Below are positions 52,119 through 61,168 of a stretch of 64,000 nt of DNA, piece after piece; within the stretch, counting starts at the first letter, position 1; each line of letters starts with the position of its first letter. The notes beneath the pieces were generated by a model. That model was not told the origin of the DNA. It was given only the letters and a program-made list of their open reading frames with translations, and did no database searches. The DNA is from an uncultured Desulfovibrio sp. Its GTDB lineage: Bacteria > Desulfobacterota > Desulfovibrionia > Desulfovibrionales > Desulfovibrionaceae. The stretch lies in NCBI GenBank assembly GCA_900541395.1, contig UQJT01000001.1, forward strand, positions 62,001 through 126,000, written 5' to 3'. The translations under genes were made by a program, and so were the position numbers.

Positions 52119-52372
52119 CCTTTTGCCGCCGTCCCGCATCCGTTCCGCGCCCCACTTTGCCGGAACGGCAATACAGGCGCGAGACAAAGCGCTTGTCCCT
52201 CGTGTCGTGTCCTCTGTGGATGGACGAAAAAATATTGGGAAAAAAAAAACGCGTTTCTCGTTGACTTGGCAGTAACGTTAGTGCAAGAAAGGAAAACAGG
52301 AGAGCACGCCTTGGCAAAGGGTTTGTCGGTAGAAAGGCGTGTATGGTGATTCTTTTTTGTGAGGTTTTTTTA

Positions 52373-52639
52373 ATGGCCAAGTCTATTTATGTCGGGAACC
52401 TTCCCTGGTCCGCTACCGAAGAACAAGTGCAGAACCTTTTTGCGGAATATGGAGACGTGCTCTCTGTAAAACTGGTGAGCGACCGCGATACGGGCCGCGC
52501 CCGCGGTTTCGGTTTTGTCGAAATGGAAGAGCCCGGCGCCACCGCGGCCATCGAAGCTCTGGACAACGCCTCGTTCGGCGGCCGCACCCTGCGCGTGAAC
52601 GAAGCCAAGCCCCGCGCTCCGCGTCCGCCCCGCTATTGA
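52373..52639 (+). CDS. RNA-recognition-motif protein
   Basis: An 88-residue protein made of one RRM domain. RNP2 is SIYVGNL (residues 3-9) and RNP1 is RGFGFVEM (near 44-51), with the usual aromatic residues for RNA stacking. A short basic Pro/Arg tail follows. Bacterial proteins of this type resemble the Rbp cold-shock-like RNA chaperones. The true ATG follows GTGAGG; a longer frame upstream is unlikely. The 254-base gap before it is long and ends in an AT-rich leader with a TTGACT element at 52261, which hints at post-transcriptional control. A strong terminator follows. Confidence 0.92.
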   Translation: MAKSIYVGNLPWSATEEQVQNLFAEYGDVLSVKLVSDRDTGRARGFGFVEMEEPGATAAIEALDNASFGGRTLRVNEAKPRAPRPPRY

Positions 52640-52670
52640 TAGTACGCCGTTTTGCGCGGCGGCAATTTCC

Positions 52671-52699
52671 AAGCCGTCCCAAGAGGGACGGCTTTTTTT
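52671..52699 (+). terminator. Rho-independent terminator of the RRM gene
   Basis: AGCCGTCCC pairs perfectly with GGGACGGCT around an AAGA loop and is followed by eight T residues. It ends the RRM message. Confidence 0.95.
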
Positions 52700-52911
52700 T
52701 CGCGCCTTGTCCGGCGACAATCGCCCTGTTTCATCCCCGGCGCAAGGTTTCCGGACCGGCCGAGCCTTCCGTTAACTGGACATTCCCTCCCGGCTCCGGC
52801 TACAATGGATATCGCATGCCGTCCGTGTCGACAGCCGGACGACCCGCTTTGCCGGCGACTCTGTTCCCCGGGCAATTCGGGGGGTAAGGAAAAACCACGA
52901 GGTATCGCCTT

Positions 52912-53391
52912 ATGAAACTGTATAAGCACATGGCCCTGTTTTTGGCGGCGCTGCTTGCGACCGTGCCGGTTCTCGGCGGCTGCGCGCCCAGCGTGGGCGG
53001 CAACGACTACGCCGTGTCCGGAGCCCAAGGCGGCTACGACGTGCAGTACGGAACGGTACAGTCCGTGCGCATGGTAAAAATCAATAACGAAAGCGACGGC
53101 AAGACGGCCGTCGGCGCGGTGGGCGGCGGCGTGCTGGGCGGCGTGCTCGGCAATATGATCGGCGGCGGCAAGGGCAATACCCTGGCCACCGTGATCGGCG
53201 CGGGCGCGGGCGCCCTGCTCGGTGGAGCGGGCAGCCAGGCCGTGGGCAATCAGACCGGCGTCGAAGTCACCGTCAAGCTGGACAGCGGCCGCACCATGGC
53301 CGTGGTGCAGGGCGCGGACATCAGCTTCGCCCCCGGTCAGCGCGTGCGCGTCATGATCGGTCAGGGCACCACCCGCGTCGTTCCCCAATAA
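52912..53391 (+). CDS. glycine-zipper outer-membrane lipoprotein (SlyB/Pcp-like)
   Basis: A 159-residue lipoprotein with a signal sequence ending in the lipobox LGGC (Cys24). The mature part holds a glycine-zipper double helix (GAVGGGVLGGVLGNMIGGG, then GAGAGALLGGAGSQA) and a C-terminal beta-strand segment (VEVTVKLDSGRTMAVVQ), as in SlyB/Pcp outer-membrane proteins. These stabilise the envelope. The ribosome site is a modest GAGGT. It is followed by a stem-loop and the SLOG-like gene. Confidence 0.9.
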   Translation: MKLYKHMALFLAALLATVPVLGGCAPSVGGNDYAVSGAQGGYDVQYGTVQSVRMVKINNESDGKTAVGAVGGGVLGGVLGNMIGGGKGNTLATVIGAGAGALLGGAGSQAVGNQTGVEVTVKLDSGRTMAVVQGADISFAPGQRVRVMIGQGTTRVVPQ

Positions 53392-53405
53392 CCCCTTATC
53401 GTTAT

Positions 53406-53430
53406 CGCCGCCCGGTTCGGTCGGGCGGCG
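53406..53430 (+). terminator. stem-loop after the lipoprotein gene
   Basis: CGCCGCCCG pairs perfectly with CGGGCGGCG (loop GTTCGGT), without a T-run. Possible weak terminator or message-stabilising hairpin, 15 bases after the stop. Confidence 0.55.
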
Positions 53431-53470
53431 GCGTGCGGCTTGGCACGCAACAACCTTTTCGGAGGAAAGA

Positions 53471-54025
53471 ATGCTGGACCCGAAACAATGTGTTCTCTTC
53501 AGCGGCGGCGCGGCGGGTACGGAACAATTTTTCGGCGCCCAGGCCGAAGCCTGGGGTATCGAAGAAGTCAACTACAGCTTTGAAGGCCACCAGATTGAGC
53601 GTTCGCGCGGGGTGCGCGTGCTGACCAGCGACGAACTGGCCCTCAAGGATGTAAGCATGACGTATGTCTCCCGCCTGATGGGGCGTGAATACACCCGCGC
53701 CCCCCTGTTCCGCAAAGTGCTCCAGTCCATCTGCTGGCAGGTCAGCAGCGGCCAGGAAGTTCTGGTGGTGGGCAGCATTCAGTCCGACAAAACCGTCAAG
53801 GGCGGCACCGGCTGGGGCGCGGAATTCGCCAAATTGTGCAATAAACCGCTTCTGGTGTTCGACCAGGAACGCAACGGCTGGTTCCGCTGGAACAAGGAAG
53901 ATTGGGAAGCCGAGGCCGATCCGGTCATCGCCCATTCCCATTTTACCGCCACGGGCACCCGTTTTCTGGAGGCCAACGGCCGCAAAGCCATTGCCGACCT
54001 CTACAGCCGTTCGTTCTCTCGCTAG
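53471..54025 (+). CDS. SLOG-like Rossmann-fold protein of unknown function
   Basis: A 184-residue cytoplasmic protein without a named family match. The N-terminal LFSGGAAGTEQFFGAQAEAW resembles the nucleotide-binding glycine loop of SLOG/YpsA-type Rossmann proteins (SGGAxGxD), and VLVVGSIQSDKTVKGGTGWG with LLVFDQERNGWFRW are consistent with that fold. SLOG domains bind nucleotide-derived ligands in several conflict and signalling systems, but nothing beside it suggests such a system. CGGAGGAAAGA precedes the ATG. It follows the lipoprotein gene by 79 bases and may be co-transcribed. The SLOG assignment is my reading and is not certain. Confidence 0.6.
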   Translation: MLDPKQCVLFSGGAAGTEQFFGAQAEAWGIEEVNYSFEGHQIERSRGVRVLTSDELALKDVSMTYVSRLMGREYTRAPLFRKVLQSICWQVSSGQEVLVVGSIQSDKTVKGGTGWGAEFAKLCNKPLLVFDQERNGWFRWNKEDWEAEADPVIAHSHFTATGTRFLEANGRKAIADLYSRSFSR

Positions 54026-54037
54026 ACTCGGCCCTCA

Positions 54038-54190
54038 TTAGAGCGGATTCGCTTTGACTTTTTACAAAGTCAAAGCTGAAAGACACGCTCGCTTCGGCAT
54101 GTAACAGCGCAAATAAATTGCGCTTATGCCTTCGCGGCGGCCGCCTGCTCACGTAGTCGGCAGAGCATTTTCAACGGGAAAATGCTCTAA
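54038..54190. repeat. dispersed repeat, family 1, copy C
   Basis: The stretch begins TTAGAGCGGATTCGC, then has a hairpin (GCTTTGACTTT/AAAGTCAAAGC, 11 pairs), the family core GCGCTTATGCCTTCGCGGC (54120-54138) and ends with AGAGCATTTTC-AACGG-GAAAATGCTCT, a perfect 11-base-pair stem. The order hairpin, core, TAGAGC end resembles copy A in inverted form. A further isolated TAGAGCATTTTC lies at 54351-54362. The intervening 54191-54350 holds no gene that I can support. Confidence 0.72.
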
Positions 54191-54431
54191 AAACGGCGGT
54201 CCGCGAAACGCTGATTTTTTCGGTCGGCAAGGTGCAAGGCACACATCGGGCGAAGCTGTATCGGACATACCGCAAGGTCGATGTCGGCCTTGCAACGCCG
54301 CGGGACGGAAAAAGGCGGCTTTGCAGCAGGCGGGGCAATGAGGCTGAACCTAGAGCATTTTCACTTTAAACGCTCCGCGGAGCCGAGCCGTAGCGAGCCT
54401 TCGAGGCGACGCCGAAACAGCCGCCTTTCGA

Positions 54432-54458
54432 AACCCGGCCGACGATGTCGGCCGGGTT
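54432..54458 (+). other. hairpin 1 of the rarD leader
   Basis: AACCCGGCCGAC pairs with GTCGGCCGGGTT around GAT (12 base pairs). It is the first of three strong stems in the 160 bases before the RarD start. Confidence 0.6.
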
Positions 54459-54506
54459 GATTCTCCGGCATGCCGATTCCGGCCCGGCCGTCATCGACAT
54501 GACCGC

Positions 54507-54536
54507 AAAACCGCGAGCCCCATCGCGGTTTTGTCC
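54507..54536 (+). terminator. hairpin 2 of the rarD leader, terminator-like
   Basis: AAAACCGCGA pairs with TCGCGGTTTT (10 base pairs, loop GCCCCA) and is followed by GTCCGTTTTATTT. It looks like a Rho-independent terminator positioned 57 bases before a start codon, as expected either for an upstream transcript or for an attenuator. Confidence 0.65.
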
Positions 54537-54547
54537 GTTTTATTTCC

Positions 54548-54574
54548 GTCGCGCGGGCGGTCCGTCCGCGCGAC
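54548..54574 (+). other. hairpin 3 of the rarD leader
   Basis: GTCGCGCGG pairs with CCGCGCGAC, and the nine loop bases can pair further (GCGG with CCGT imperfectly). It ends 18 bases before the ATG, close to the GAGGT ribosome site, so folding could limit translation initiation. Confidence 0.55.
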
Positions 54575-54592
54575 GCTTTCTCACGAGGTCCC

Positions 54593-55570
54593 ATGCCCTC
54601 CGCTTCTGCCACCCTCCCCGCGTCGACCCGCGCGGATTCCTTCCGGGGCGTTTTGGCCGGATGTTCGGCCCACGCGCTTTGGGGGGTCGCCGTCCTGTAC
54701 TGGCGTCTGCTGGCCGAACTGCCCGCGGTATCCATCCTGGCCCACCGCATGGCCTGGTCCTGTCTGTTCGTGCTGGCCGTGCTGATCGCCACCGGGCGCA
54801 CGGGCGAGGTCAGGTCGGCCGCGGCCGACCGCCGTTCCCTGTTCACCCTGGCCTGTTGCGCCTGTATCCTCAGCGTCAACTGGGGCACCTTTCTGTGGGC
54901 CGTCAACCGGGGCAACGTGGTGGAAACCAGCCTGGGCTATTTCATCACCCCCCTGCTCAACGTGCTCATGGGCCGCGTGCTGCTGGGCGAACGCCTGTCC
55001 CGGCCCCAGGCCGCGGCCATCCTGCTGGCCCTGGCGGGAGTTTTGTGGGGCGTTGTGGCCTACGGCCATGTGCCGTGGATAGCCTTTGTCCTGGCCCTGA
55101 CCTTCGCCGTGTACGGATACCTGCAAAAAACCGTGCGCGTGGAGGCCGCCCCCGGCCTGTTTGTGGAAACGGCCGTGCTTCTGCCCTTTGCCCTGTTGTG
55201 GCTGATCTTCGCCCATCCCGGCGAAATGGGCGGCCTGGCCGGACACGGAACGGCCCGTCCCCTGCTGCTTATGGGCACCTGTCTGTTCACCGCCCTGCCC
55301 CTTTTGCTGTTCAGCTACGCCGCCCGCCACGTCACCCTGGCCACGGTGGGCATCGTCCAGTATCTGAGCCCCAGCATCAATTTTCTGCTGGCCGTGACCG
55401 TCATGGGCGAAGCGATCAAGCCCGGCGACATGGTCACCTTTCCGCTCATCTGGAGCGCCCTGGCCCTCTATACTTGGGATGCCCTGCGTTCCATGCGCCG
55501 CCTGAAGGCCGAAAACGCCGCGCGCTTTGCCGCCCGGGCCGAGGCGGTCGACGAATCGCCCCTTTCCTGA
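54593..55570 (+). CDS. rarD: RarD-type EamA transporter
   Basis: A 325-residue ten-helix membrane protein of the RarD branch of the EamA family. The marker blocks are LWGVAVLYWRLL near the N-terminus, SVNWGTFLWAVNRGNVVETS and GYFITPLLNVLMGRVLLGERL, which are characteristic of RarD, and QYLSPSINFLLAV near the C-terminus. RarD was first linked to chloramphenicol sensitivity in other bacteria; the natural substrate is not known. CGAGGTCCC precedes the ATG. The leader holds three hairpins. The ispG gene starts 31 bases after the stop. Confidence 0.9.
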   Translation: MPSASATLPASTRADSFRGVLAGCSAHALWGVAVLYWRLLAELPAVSILAHRMAWSCLFVLAVLIATGRTGEVRSAAADRRSLFTLACCACILSVNWGTFLWAVNRGNVVETSLGYFITPLLNVLMGRVLLGERLSRPQAAAILLALAGVLWGVVAYGHVPWIAFVLALTFAVYGYLQKTVRVEAAPGLFVETAVLLPFALLWLIFAHPGEMGGLAGHGTARPLLLMGTCLFTALPLLLFSYAARHVTLATVGIVQYLSPSINFLLAVTVMGEAIKPGDMVTFPLIWSALALYTWDALRSMRRLKAENAARFAARAEAVDESPLS

Positions 55571-55601
55571 CCTTCTCCCGATTCCATACGGAGCTGCCGC
55601 C

Positions 55602-56750
55602 ATGTCCCCTGCCGAAACGCCTTCCCACTCCTGCCCGTCGGCGTCCCCTTCTCCGGCCGCCGCGCCCCACCGAGCGCGCACGCGCGTTTTGCATCTGGGC
55701 CCCGTGACCATAGGCGGCGGCCATCCGGTGGCGGTCCAGAGCATGACCAACACCGATACCCGCGACCCCGAGGCCACGCTGGCCCAGATCGAGCGTCTGG
55801 CTCGGGCCGGATGCGAGATCGTCCGGGTGGCCGTGCCCGACGAGGCGGCGGCCCGCGCCCTGAAACCTCTGGTGGCCCGCTCGCCCCTGCCCCTGGTGGC
55901 CGACATCCACTTCGATCACCGTCTGGCCTTGGCCGCGCTGGAAGCGGGCGTGCCCGGCCTGCGCATCAACCCCGGCAACATCCGGGTTACCGGCGAGGGA
56001 GGCGAAGCCCGGTTGGACGCCGTGGTGGACGCGGCCAAGGCCCGTCACGCCGTCATCCGGATAGGAGTCAACAGCGGTTCGGTGGAAAAAGATCTGCTGG
56101 ACCGCTTCGGCGGTCCCACGCCCGAGGCCCTGGTCGAAAGCGCGCTGCGCCACGTGCGCCTGCTGGAAAAACGCGGTTTCGCCGACATCAAGGTATCGCT
56201 CAAATCCTCGTCCGTGCCCGGCACGGTGGAAGCCTGCCGCCTGATGGCCGCCCGCGCGGACTATCCCCTGCACATCGGCGTCACCGAGGCGGGCACCCTG
56301 ACGCGCGGCACGGTCAAATCGGCCGTAGGTCTCGGGGTTTTGCTTTTTGAAGGCATAGGCGATACACTTCGCGTTTCGCTGACCGCCGATCCCGTACGCG
56401 AAGTGGCCGTGGCCTGGGAAATACTGCGCGCCGCCGGACTGCGCCGCCGGGGGCCGGAAATCGTGTCCTGCCCCACCTGCGGCCGTACCGAAATCGACCT
56501 CATCGGCCTGGCCGAAAGGGTGGAAGCCCATCTGCAAGACTGTACGGCCGACCTCAAAATCGCGGTCATGGGTTGCGTGGTCAACGGCCCCGGCGAGGCG
56601 CGCGAAGCCGATCTGGGCCTGGCCGGAGGCCGCGACAAAGGCGTCATCTTCCGCAAGGGCGAGGTCGTGCGCACCGTGCGCGGGCAGGACGCCCTGCTGA
56701 CCGCCTTTCTGGACGAACTGGACACGCTGCTGCAACATCATCAACACTAG
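55602..56750 (+). CDS. ispG: 4-hydroxy-3-methylbut-2-en-1-yl diphosphate synthase
   Basis: IspG (GcpE) is the [4Fe-4S] enzyme of the methylerythritol phosphate pathway that converts MEcPP to HMBPP. The 382-residue protein has the N-terminal TIM barrel (GGGHPVAVQSMTNTDTRD, ADIHFDHRLAL, GLRINPGNI) and the C-terminal cluster domain with SCPTCGRTEIDL and GCVVNGPGEA, which hold the three cluster cysteines. A 25-residue Ala/Ser/Pro-rich N-terminus precedes the barrel. CGGAGCTGCC lies before the ATG at 55602. proS begins nine bases later. dxs and ispA of the same pathway lie at the end of the window. Confidence 0.95.
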   Translation: MSPAETPSHSCPSASPSPAAAPHRARTRVLHLGPVTIGGGHPVAVQSMTNTDTRDPEATLAQIERLARAGCEIVRVAVPDEAAARALKPLVARSPLPLVADIHFDHRLALAALEAGVPGLRINPGNIRVTGEGGEARLDAVVDAAKARHAVIRIGVNSGSVEKDLLDRFGGPTPEALVESALRHVRLLEKRGFADIKVSLKSSSVPGTVEACRLMAARADYPLHIGVTEAGTLTRGTVKSAVGLGVLLFEGIGDTLRVSLTADPVREVAVAWEILRAAGLRRRGPEIVSCPTCGRTEIDLIGLAERVEAHLQDCTADLKIAVMGCVVNGPGEAREADLGLAGGRDKGVIFRKGEVVRTVRGQDALLTAFLDELDTLLQHHQH

Positions 56751-56759
56751 AGGACCCTC

Positions 56760-58499
56760 ATGCGCTGGAGCCGCTATTACATCCCCACCCTCAAGGAAGC
56801 CCCCGCCGACGCCGAAGTGGTCAGCCACAAGCTGCTGGTGCGGGCGGGCATGATCCGCAAACTGACCTCGGGCATATATACATGGTTGCCGCTGGGCTTG
56901 CGCGCGCTCGAAAAGGCCAAGGCCATCGTGCGCCGCGAAATGAACGCGGCCGGGGCCTGCGAAGTGTTGATGCCCATGGTCATTCCCGCCGACCTGTGGA
57001 TCGAAACCGGCCGATGGGAAAAATTCGGGGACCAGTTATTGCGCTTCAAAGACCGCAACGAGCGCGACTATTGCCTGGGGCCCACCCACGAGGAAGTGGT
57101 CACCGATCTGCTGCGGGGCGAAGTGCGCTCGTACCGCCAGCTTCCGCTCAATCTGTACCAGATTCAGACCAAATTCCGCGATGAGTTGCGGCCCCGCTTC
57201 GGTCTTATGCGCGGGCGCGAATTTATGATGAAGGACGCCTATTCCTTCGACGCCGACGACGCGGGCGCGGACCGGAGCTACCTGGCCATGCGGGACGCCT
57301 ACCACCGCATCTTCTCCGGCATGACTCTGGGCTTCCGCCAGGTGGAAGCCGACACCGGGGCCATAGGCGGCAATTTCTCGCACGAATTCATGGTCCTGGC
57401 CGAAACCGGCGAAGACACCATCGCCTCCTGCACCGGCTGGCCCGAGTGCGACTGGGCGGCCAATGTGGAGCGCGCGCCCATCGTCACCGCTTTCGAACAG
57501 GACGCCACGCCCTGCCCCCCCCTGGAAGAAGTGTCCACCCCGGCTCAGCACAGCATCGAAGACGTGTGCGCCTTCCTCCGGGTCGAGCCCTCGGCCCTGA
57601 TCAAAACTCTGCTGCTGGTGGCCGACGGCAAACCCGTGGCGGTACTGCTGCGCGGCGACCGCGAACTGAATGAAATCAAGCTCGGCAAGTTGCTGGGCGC
57701 GGATCGTCTGGCCTTCGCCTCGCCCGAGCAGGTTCGGGAATGGTCGGGCGCCCCGGCGGGCTTCGCCGGTCCGGCCGGGCTGAAAGGCGTGGACCGCATC
57801 TACGCGGACAACGAACTGAAAAGCGGAAACGACTGGATAGCCGGGGCCAACAAGGCCGACGCCCATGTGCGCCACTTGAGCCTGCTCCGCGACGTGACCC
57901 TGCCCCTGGAATGGGTCGATCTGCGCAACGCCGTGGCCGGCGACCCCTGCCCGCGCTGCGGCAGGCCGGTGGAGCTCAAGCGCGGCATCGAAGTGGGGCA
58001 CATTTTCAAACTGGGCACCAAGTACAGTGAATCCATGCGCGCCGTGTTCCTGGATGAAAACGGCAAAGAACGGCCCATGATCATGGGGTGCTACGGCATC
58101 GGCGTGTCCCGCGTGGTGGCGGCCTGTATCGAACAGAACTTCGACGAGGGCGGCATTATGTTCCCGCCGCCCCTGGCGCCCTTCGACGTTCACCTGATCG
58201 GCCTGGACCCCAAAAACGCCGAGGTGGCCGCCAAGGCCGACGCCCTGGACGCCGATCTGGCGGCCCTGGGGCTGGAAACCCTGTACGACGACCGCGACGA
58301 ACGGCCCGGCGTCAAATTCAAGGACGCCGACCTCATCGGCCTGCCCGCCCAGGTGGTGGTGGGCGGCAAAAGCCTGGCCCGGGGCGAGGTGGAAGTCAAA
58401 AATCGGCGTACCGGAGTCAAAAGCGTCCTGCCCGCCGAGGGCTTCCGCGAAGCCTTCGCCGCCTGGTATCAAGACGTATTGCAAAGCTGGAAACGCTGA
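56760..58499 (+). CDS. proS: prolyl-tRNA synthetase
   Basis: A 579-residue class II synthetase of the bacterial ProS type. The class II motifs are visible: [15 protein letters not shown] and [11 protein letters not shown] in motif 1, [12 protein letters not shown] and [20 protein letters not shown] in motif 2, and [14 protein letters not shown] in motif 3. Between motifs 2 and 3 lies the YbaK-like editing domain (about residues 235-390), which clears Ala-tRNA(Pro). The C-terminal anticodon domain includes [26 protein letters not shown] precedes the ATG. It is downstream of ispG in the same run. Confidence 0.96.
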   Translation: MRWSRYYIPTLKEAPADAEVVSHKLLVRAGMIRKLTSGIYTWLPLGLRALEKAKAIVRREMNAAGACEVLMPMVIPADLWIETGRWEKFGDQLLRFKDRNERDYCLGPTHEEVVTDLLRGEVRSYRQLPLNLYQIQTKFRDELRPRFGLMRGREFMMKDAYSFDADDAGADRSYLAMRDAYHRIFSGMTLGFRQVEADTGAIGGNFSHEFMVLAETGEDTIASCTGWPECDWAANVERAPIVTAFEQDATPCPPLEEVSTPAQHSIEDVCAFLRVEPSALIKTLLLVADGKPVAVLLRGDRELNEIKLGKLLGADRLAFASPEQVREWSGAPAGFAGPAGLKGVDRIYADNELKSGNDWIAGANKADAHVRHLSLLRDVTLPLEWVDLRNAVAGDPCPRCGRPVELKRGIEVGHIFKLGTKYSESMRAVFLDENGKERPMIMGCYGIGVSRVVAACIEQNFDEGGIMFPPPLAPFDVHLIGLDPKNAEVAAKADALDADLAALGLETLYDDRDERPGVKFKDADLIGLPAQVVVGGKSLARGEVEVKNRRTGVKSVLPAEGFREAFAAWYQDVLQSWKR

Positions 58500-58612
58500 C
58501 CCGTTCCGGCTGCCGGGCCGCCCGCGGCGGCCCGGCAGCCGACGTTTTTCACCGCCGGATCGCCCGGCATGGATTCCCCACCCGTTCCATCCCCGCCTCG
58601 GACCATACGCCC

Positions 58613-59656
58613 ATGACTCCGTCCCGTCCCGTCGCGCTCATCCCCGCCTACAAACCCGCGCCTGTTTTGGTCGACATCGCGGCCGCCCTGATGGCGAGCG
58701 AGGTCTTCGAAGCGGTCATTTGCGTGGACGACGGCGGCGGCGAGGCATACGCCCCTCTGTTCCGCCGTCTGGAAGAGATGGGGGTGGAAGTTCTGCATCA
58801 TGCCGTCAACCTGGGCAAGGGTCAGGCCCTCAAAACAGGGTTCAACCACGCCCTGCTCCACTGGCCGGACAGCATCGGCGTGGTCACCCTGGACGCCGAC
58901 GGCCAACATCTGCCCGAAGACGTGGAAGCCGTGGGCCGGGCCCTGGACGCCGAGCCGAATCGCCTGGTGCTGGGCTGCCGCTCGTTCCACCGGCGCAACC
59001 GGGACATCCCCTGGCGCAGCCGCTGGGGCAACCGGGCCACCTGCCTCGCCATGCGCCTGTTCACCGGTCTGGCGGTCAGCGATACACAGACCGGCCTGCG
59101 CGGCGTGCCCCTGTCCATGCTGCCCGTTCTTCTGCGCCTGAAAGCCATGCGTTACGAATACGAAACGGACATGCTGCTGACGGCCAAACGGCACAATGTC
59201 CCCCTGCGCGAGGTGCCGATCCGCACTGTGTACGAGGAAGGCAACCCCACCTCGCATTTCAATCCGCTGTGGGACTCCATGCGGATTTACTTCATGCTGC
59301 TGCGCTTTTCCTCTGTGTCTCTGCTGACGGCCCTGCTGGACTACGCGCTGTTTGCCGCGCTCATCGTTTTCTTTCCTCTGTGGCTGGCCCTGCCCCTGGC
59401 CCGCATCACGGCCGCCGTGTTCCAATTCGTCATGTCCGCGCGCTACGTGTTTTTCGCGCGGGGCAGACGCTGGCCCTTTTTGCTCCGCTATGCGCTGGTG
59501 TTCGTATTCATCGCCTTCCTGGCCTACGGCGGCATCTTTCTGCTGACCCACCACACGCCGGTGCCGGTGCTGGCAGCCAAAGCCCTGGTGGAAACGGCCC
59601 TGTTTTTCGTTTCCTTCCTGCTCCAGCGGGAATTCGTGTTCAAGCCCCGGAACTGA
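58613..59656 (+). CDS. glycosyltransferase family 2 fused to a GtrA-like membrane domain
   Basis: A 347-residue fusion. Residues 1 to about 225 form a GT-A glycosyltransferase (ALIPAYKPAPVLVD, ICVDDGG, NLGKGQALKTGFNHAL, TLDADGQHLPEDV, SDTQTGLRGVP), similar to polyprenyl-phosphate sugar transferases. The rest is a GtrA-type four-helix membrane domain (SLLTALLDYALFAALIVFF through LLQREFVFKPRN). In other bacteria GtrA and GT2 are separate partners in glucosylating cell-surface polymers, which suggests the fusion handles lipid-linked sugar. The start at 58613 has no strong ribosome site; a 113-base gap separates it from proS. Confidence 0.88.
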   Translation: MTPSRPVALIPAYKPAPVLVDIAAALMASEVFEAVICVDDGGGEAYAPLFRRLEEMGVEVLHHAVNLGKGQALKTGFNHALLHWPDSIGVVTLDADGQHLPEDVEAVGRALDAEPNRLVLGCRSFHRRNRDIPWRSRWGNRATCLAMRLFTGLAVSDTQTGLRGVPLSMLPVLLRLKAMRYEYETDMLLTAKRHNVPLREVPIRTVYEEGNPTSHFNPLWDSMRIYFMLLRFSSVSLLTALLDYALFAALIVFFPLWLALPLARITAAVFQFVMSARYVFFARGRRWPFLLRYALVFVFIAFLAYGGIFLLTHHTPVPVLAAKALVETALFFVSFLLQREFVFKPRN

Positions 59657-59662
59657 ACCGAC

Positions 59663-61135
59663 ATGGACAATATTCTTTCGGTACGCGAGCTTACGGAACG
59701 TCTGCGTCAGGTAGTGGAGCAGCGTTTTCCCTACGCCTGGGTACGGGGCGAGGTGACCAACCTCTCCCGCCCCTCGTCGGGTCACGTGTACTTTTCCCTT
59801 AAAGAGGGCGACGCCCTGCTGGGATGCGTGTGGTTCGCGGGCCGTCAGAAAACTCACGAGCGCTTCGACCCGCTCACCGGCGAGGTATGGGAAGGCGGTC
59901 CCAAGCCCAGCCTGGCCCACAGCCTGGAAAACGGGCAGGAAATCGTGTGCGCGGGGCGCTTGTCGGTCTACGGGCCGCGCGGAGCCTACCAGATGCTCGT
60001 GGACCTGGCCCAGGAAACCGGCCGGGGGCGCTGGTATCTGGCCTTTGAGGAACTCAAGCGTTCGCTGGCCGCCCAGGGCTTTTTCGACCAGTCGCGCAAG
60101 CGTCCCATTCCGGACAGCCCCCGCCGCGTGGCCCTGATCACCGCCCCCACCGGCGCGGCCGTGCGCGACTTCATCCGCATTGCCGCCGACAGAGGATTAG
60201 GAGCCGGTATTCGCATCTATCCCACGCCGGTGCAGGGCGACGACGCCCCTCCGCGCATCGTGGCCGCTTTGGAAGAAGCCAACCGCCAGGGCTGGGCCGA
60301 GGTGGCGGTGCTCATCCGGGGCGGCGGCTCCATTCAGGATTTGTGGGCCTTCAATGACGAACGGGTGGCCCGGGCCGTATTCGCCTCGCGTTTACCCGTG
60401 CTGACCGGCGTAGGGCACGAGATCGATCACAGCATCGCCGACTTCGTGGCCGACAAGGCGGCCGCCACCCCCAGCCACACGGCCCAATTATTGTGGCCCG
60501 AACGTCGAACCTACGCGCAACGGGTGGACGATGCCGAAACGGCCCTCCTCCAGGCCGCCGCGCGTCGTCTGGGGTACGGCCTGCGCGCTCTGGACGGTCT
60601 GGAACGCACCCTGACCCTGCTCTCTCCCACAGCGCGCCTGAACCGTCAGACCGAGCGGCTGGCCGACGCGGTCGGACGCCTGACCCCGGCTTTGCAGCGC
60701 CTTCTGCGCGAGCGGGAAGCCGACCTGAGCGCGGGCCTGGCCGCCCTGATGCGCCACGGCGGACCAAACGGATTGGAACAACGCCGCCGCGCCTTGGATG
60801 AACTTGTTCCGCGCCTCGACTCCGCCGGGCGCGCGCGGCTGGACCGCGCCGGGCGCGAAGCCGAACGCGGACGGGACCGGCTGCTGCCCCTGGCGGCCCT
60901 GCGGCTGGACCGCGCCGAGCATAGTCTGGAGCGGCTGGCCCTGCGCCTGGCCGGACTGGACCCCGCCGCTCCCCTGGAACGGGGCTACGCCCTGGTACAC
61001 GGCCGGGACGGTCGTCTGGTGCGCTCGGTGGACGACGTGGCCGTCGACGAAAACGTCAGCCTAGAAGTGCGGAACGGCTCCATCGCCGCCCGCGTCACCG
61101 GCGTCACCCCCGCGCCCTCTCCCAATCCCTCGTAG
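59663..61135 (+). CDS. xseA: exodeoxyribonuclease VII large subunit
   Basis: XseA is the catalytic subunit of exonuclease VII, which degrades single-stranded DNA. The 490-residue protein has an N-terminal OB-fold (SVRELTERLRQVVEQRFPYA, GEVTNLSRPSSGHVYFSLK), a central nuclease domain with ITAPTGAAVRDFI, LIRGGGSIQDLWAFNDE and GVGHEIDHSIADFVAD, and a coiled-coil C-terminal part that binds XseB, ending in LERGYALVHGRDG. It is somewhat longer than E. coli XseA (about 456). The gene for its partner xseB lies two genes on, after an M23 peptidase. Confidence 0.95.
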   Translation: MDNILSVRELTERLRQVVEQRFPYAWVRGEVTNLSRPSSGHVYFSLKEGDALLGCVWFAGRQKTHERFDPLTGEVWEGGPKPSLAHSLENGQEIVCAGRLSVYGPRGAYQMLVDLAQETGRGRWYLAFEELKRSLAAQGFFDQSRKRPIPDSPRRVALITAPTGAAVRDFIRIAADRGLGAGIRIYPTPVQGDDAPPRIVAALEEANRQGWAEVAVLIRGGGSIQDLWAFNDERVARAVFASRLPVLTGVGHEIDHSIADFVADKAAATPSHTAQLLWPERRTYAQRVDDAETALLQAAARRLGYGLRALDGLERTLTLLSPTARLNRQTERLADAVGRLTPALQRLLREREADLSAGLAALMRHGGPNGLEQRRRALDELVPRLDSAGRARLDRAGREAERGRDRLLPLAALRLDRAEHSLERLALRLAGLDPAAPLERGYALVHGRDGRLVRSVDDVAVDENVSLEVRNGSIAARVTGVTPAPSPNPS

Positions 61136-61168
61136 AACCCATCCGGCGCGCCGCGCCAAGGAGTCGCC

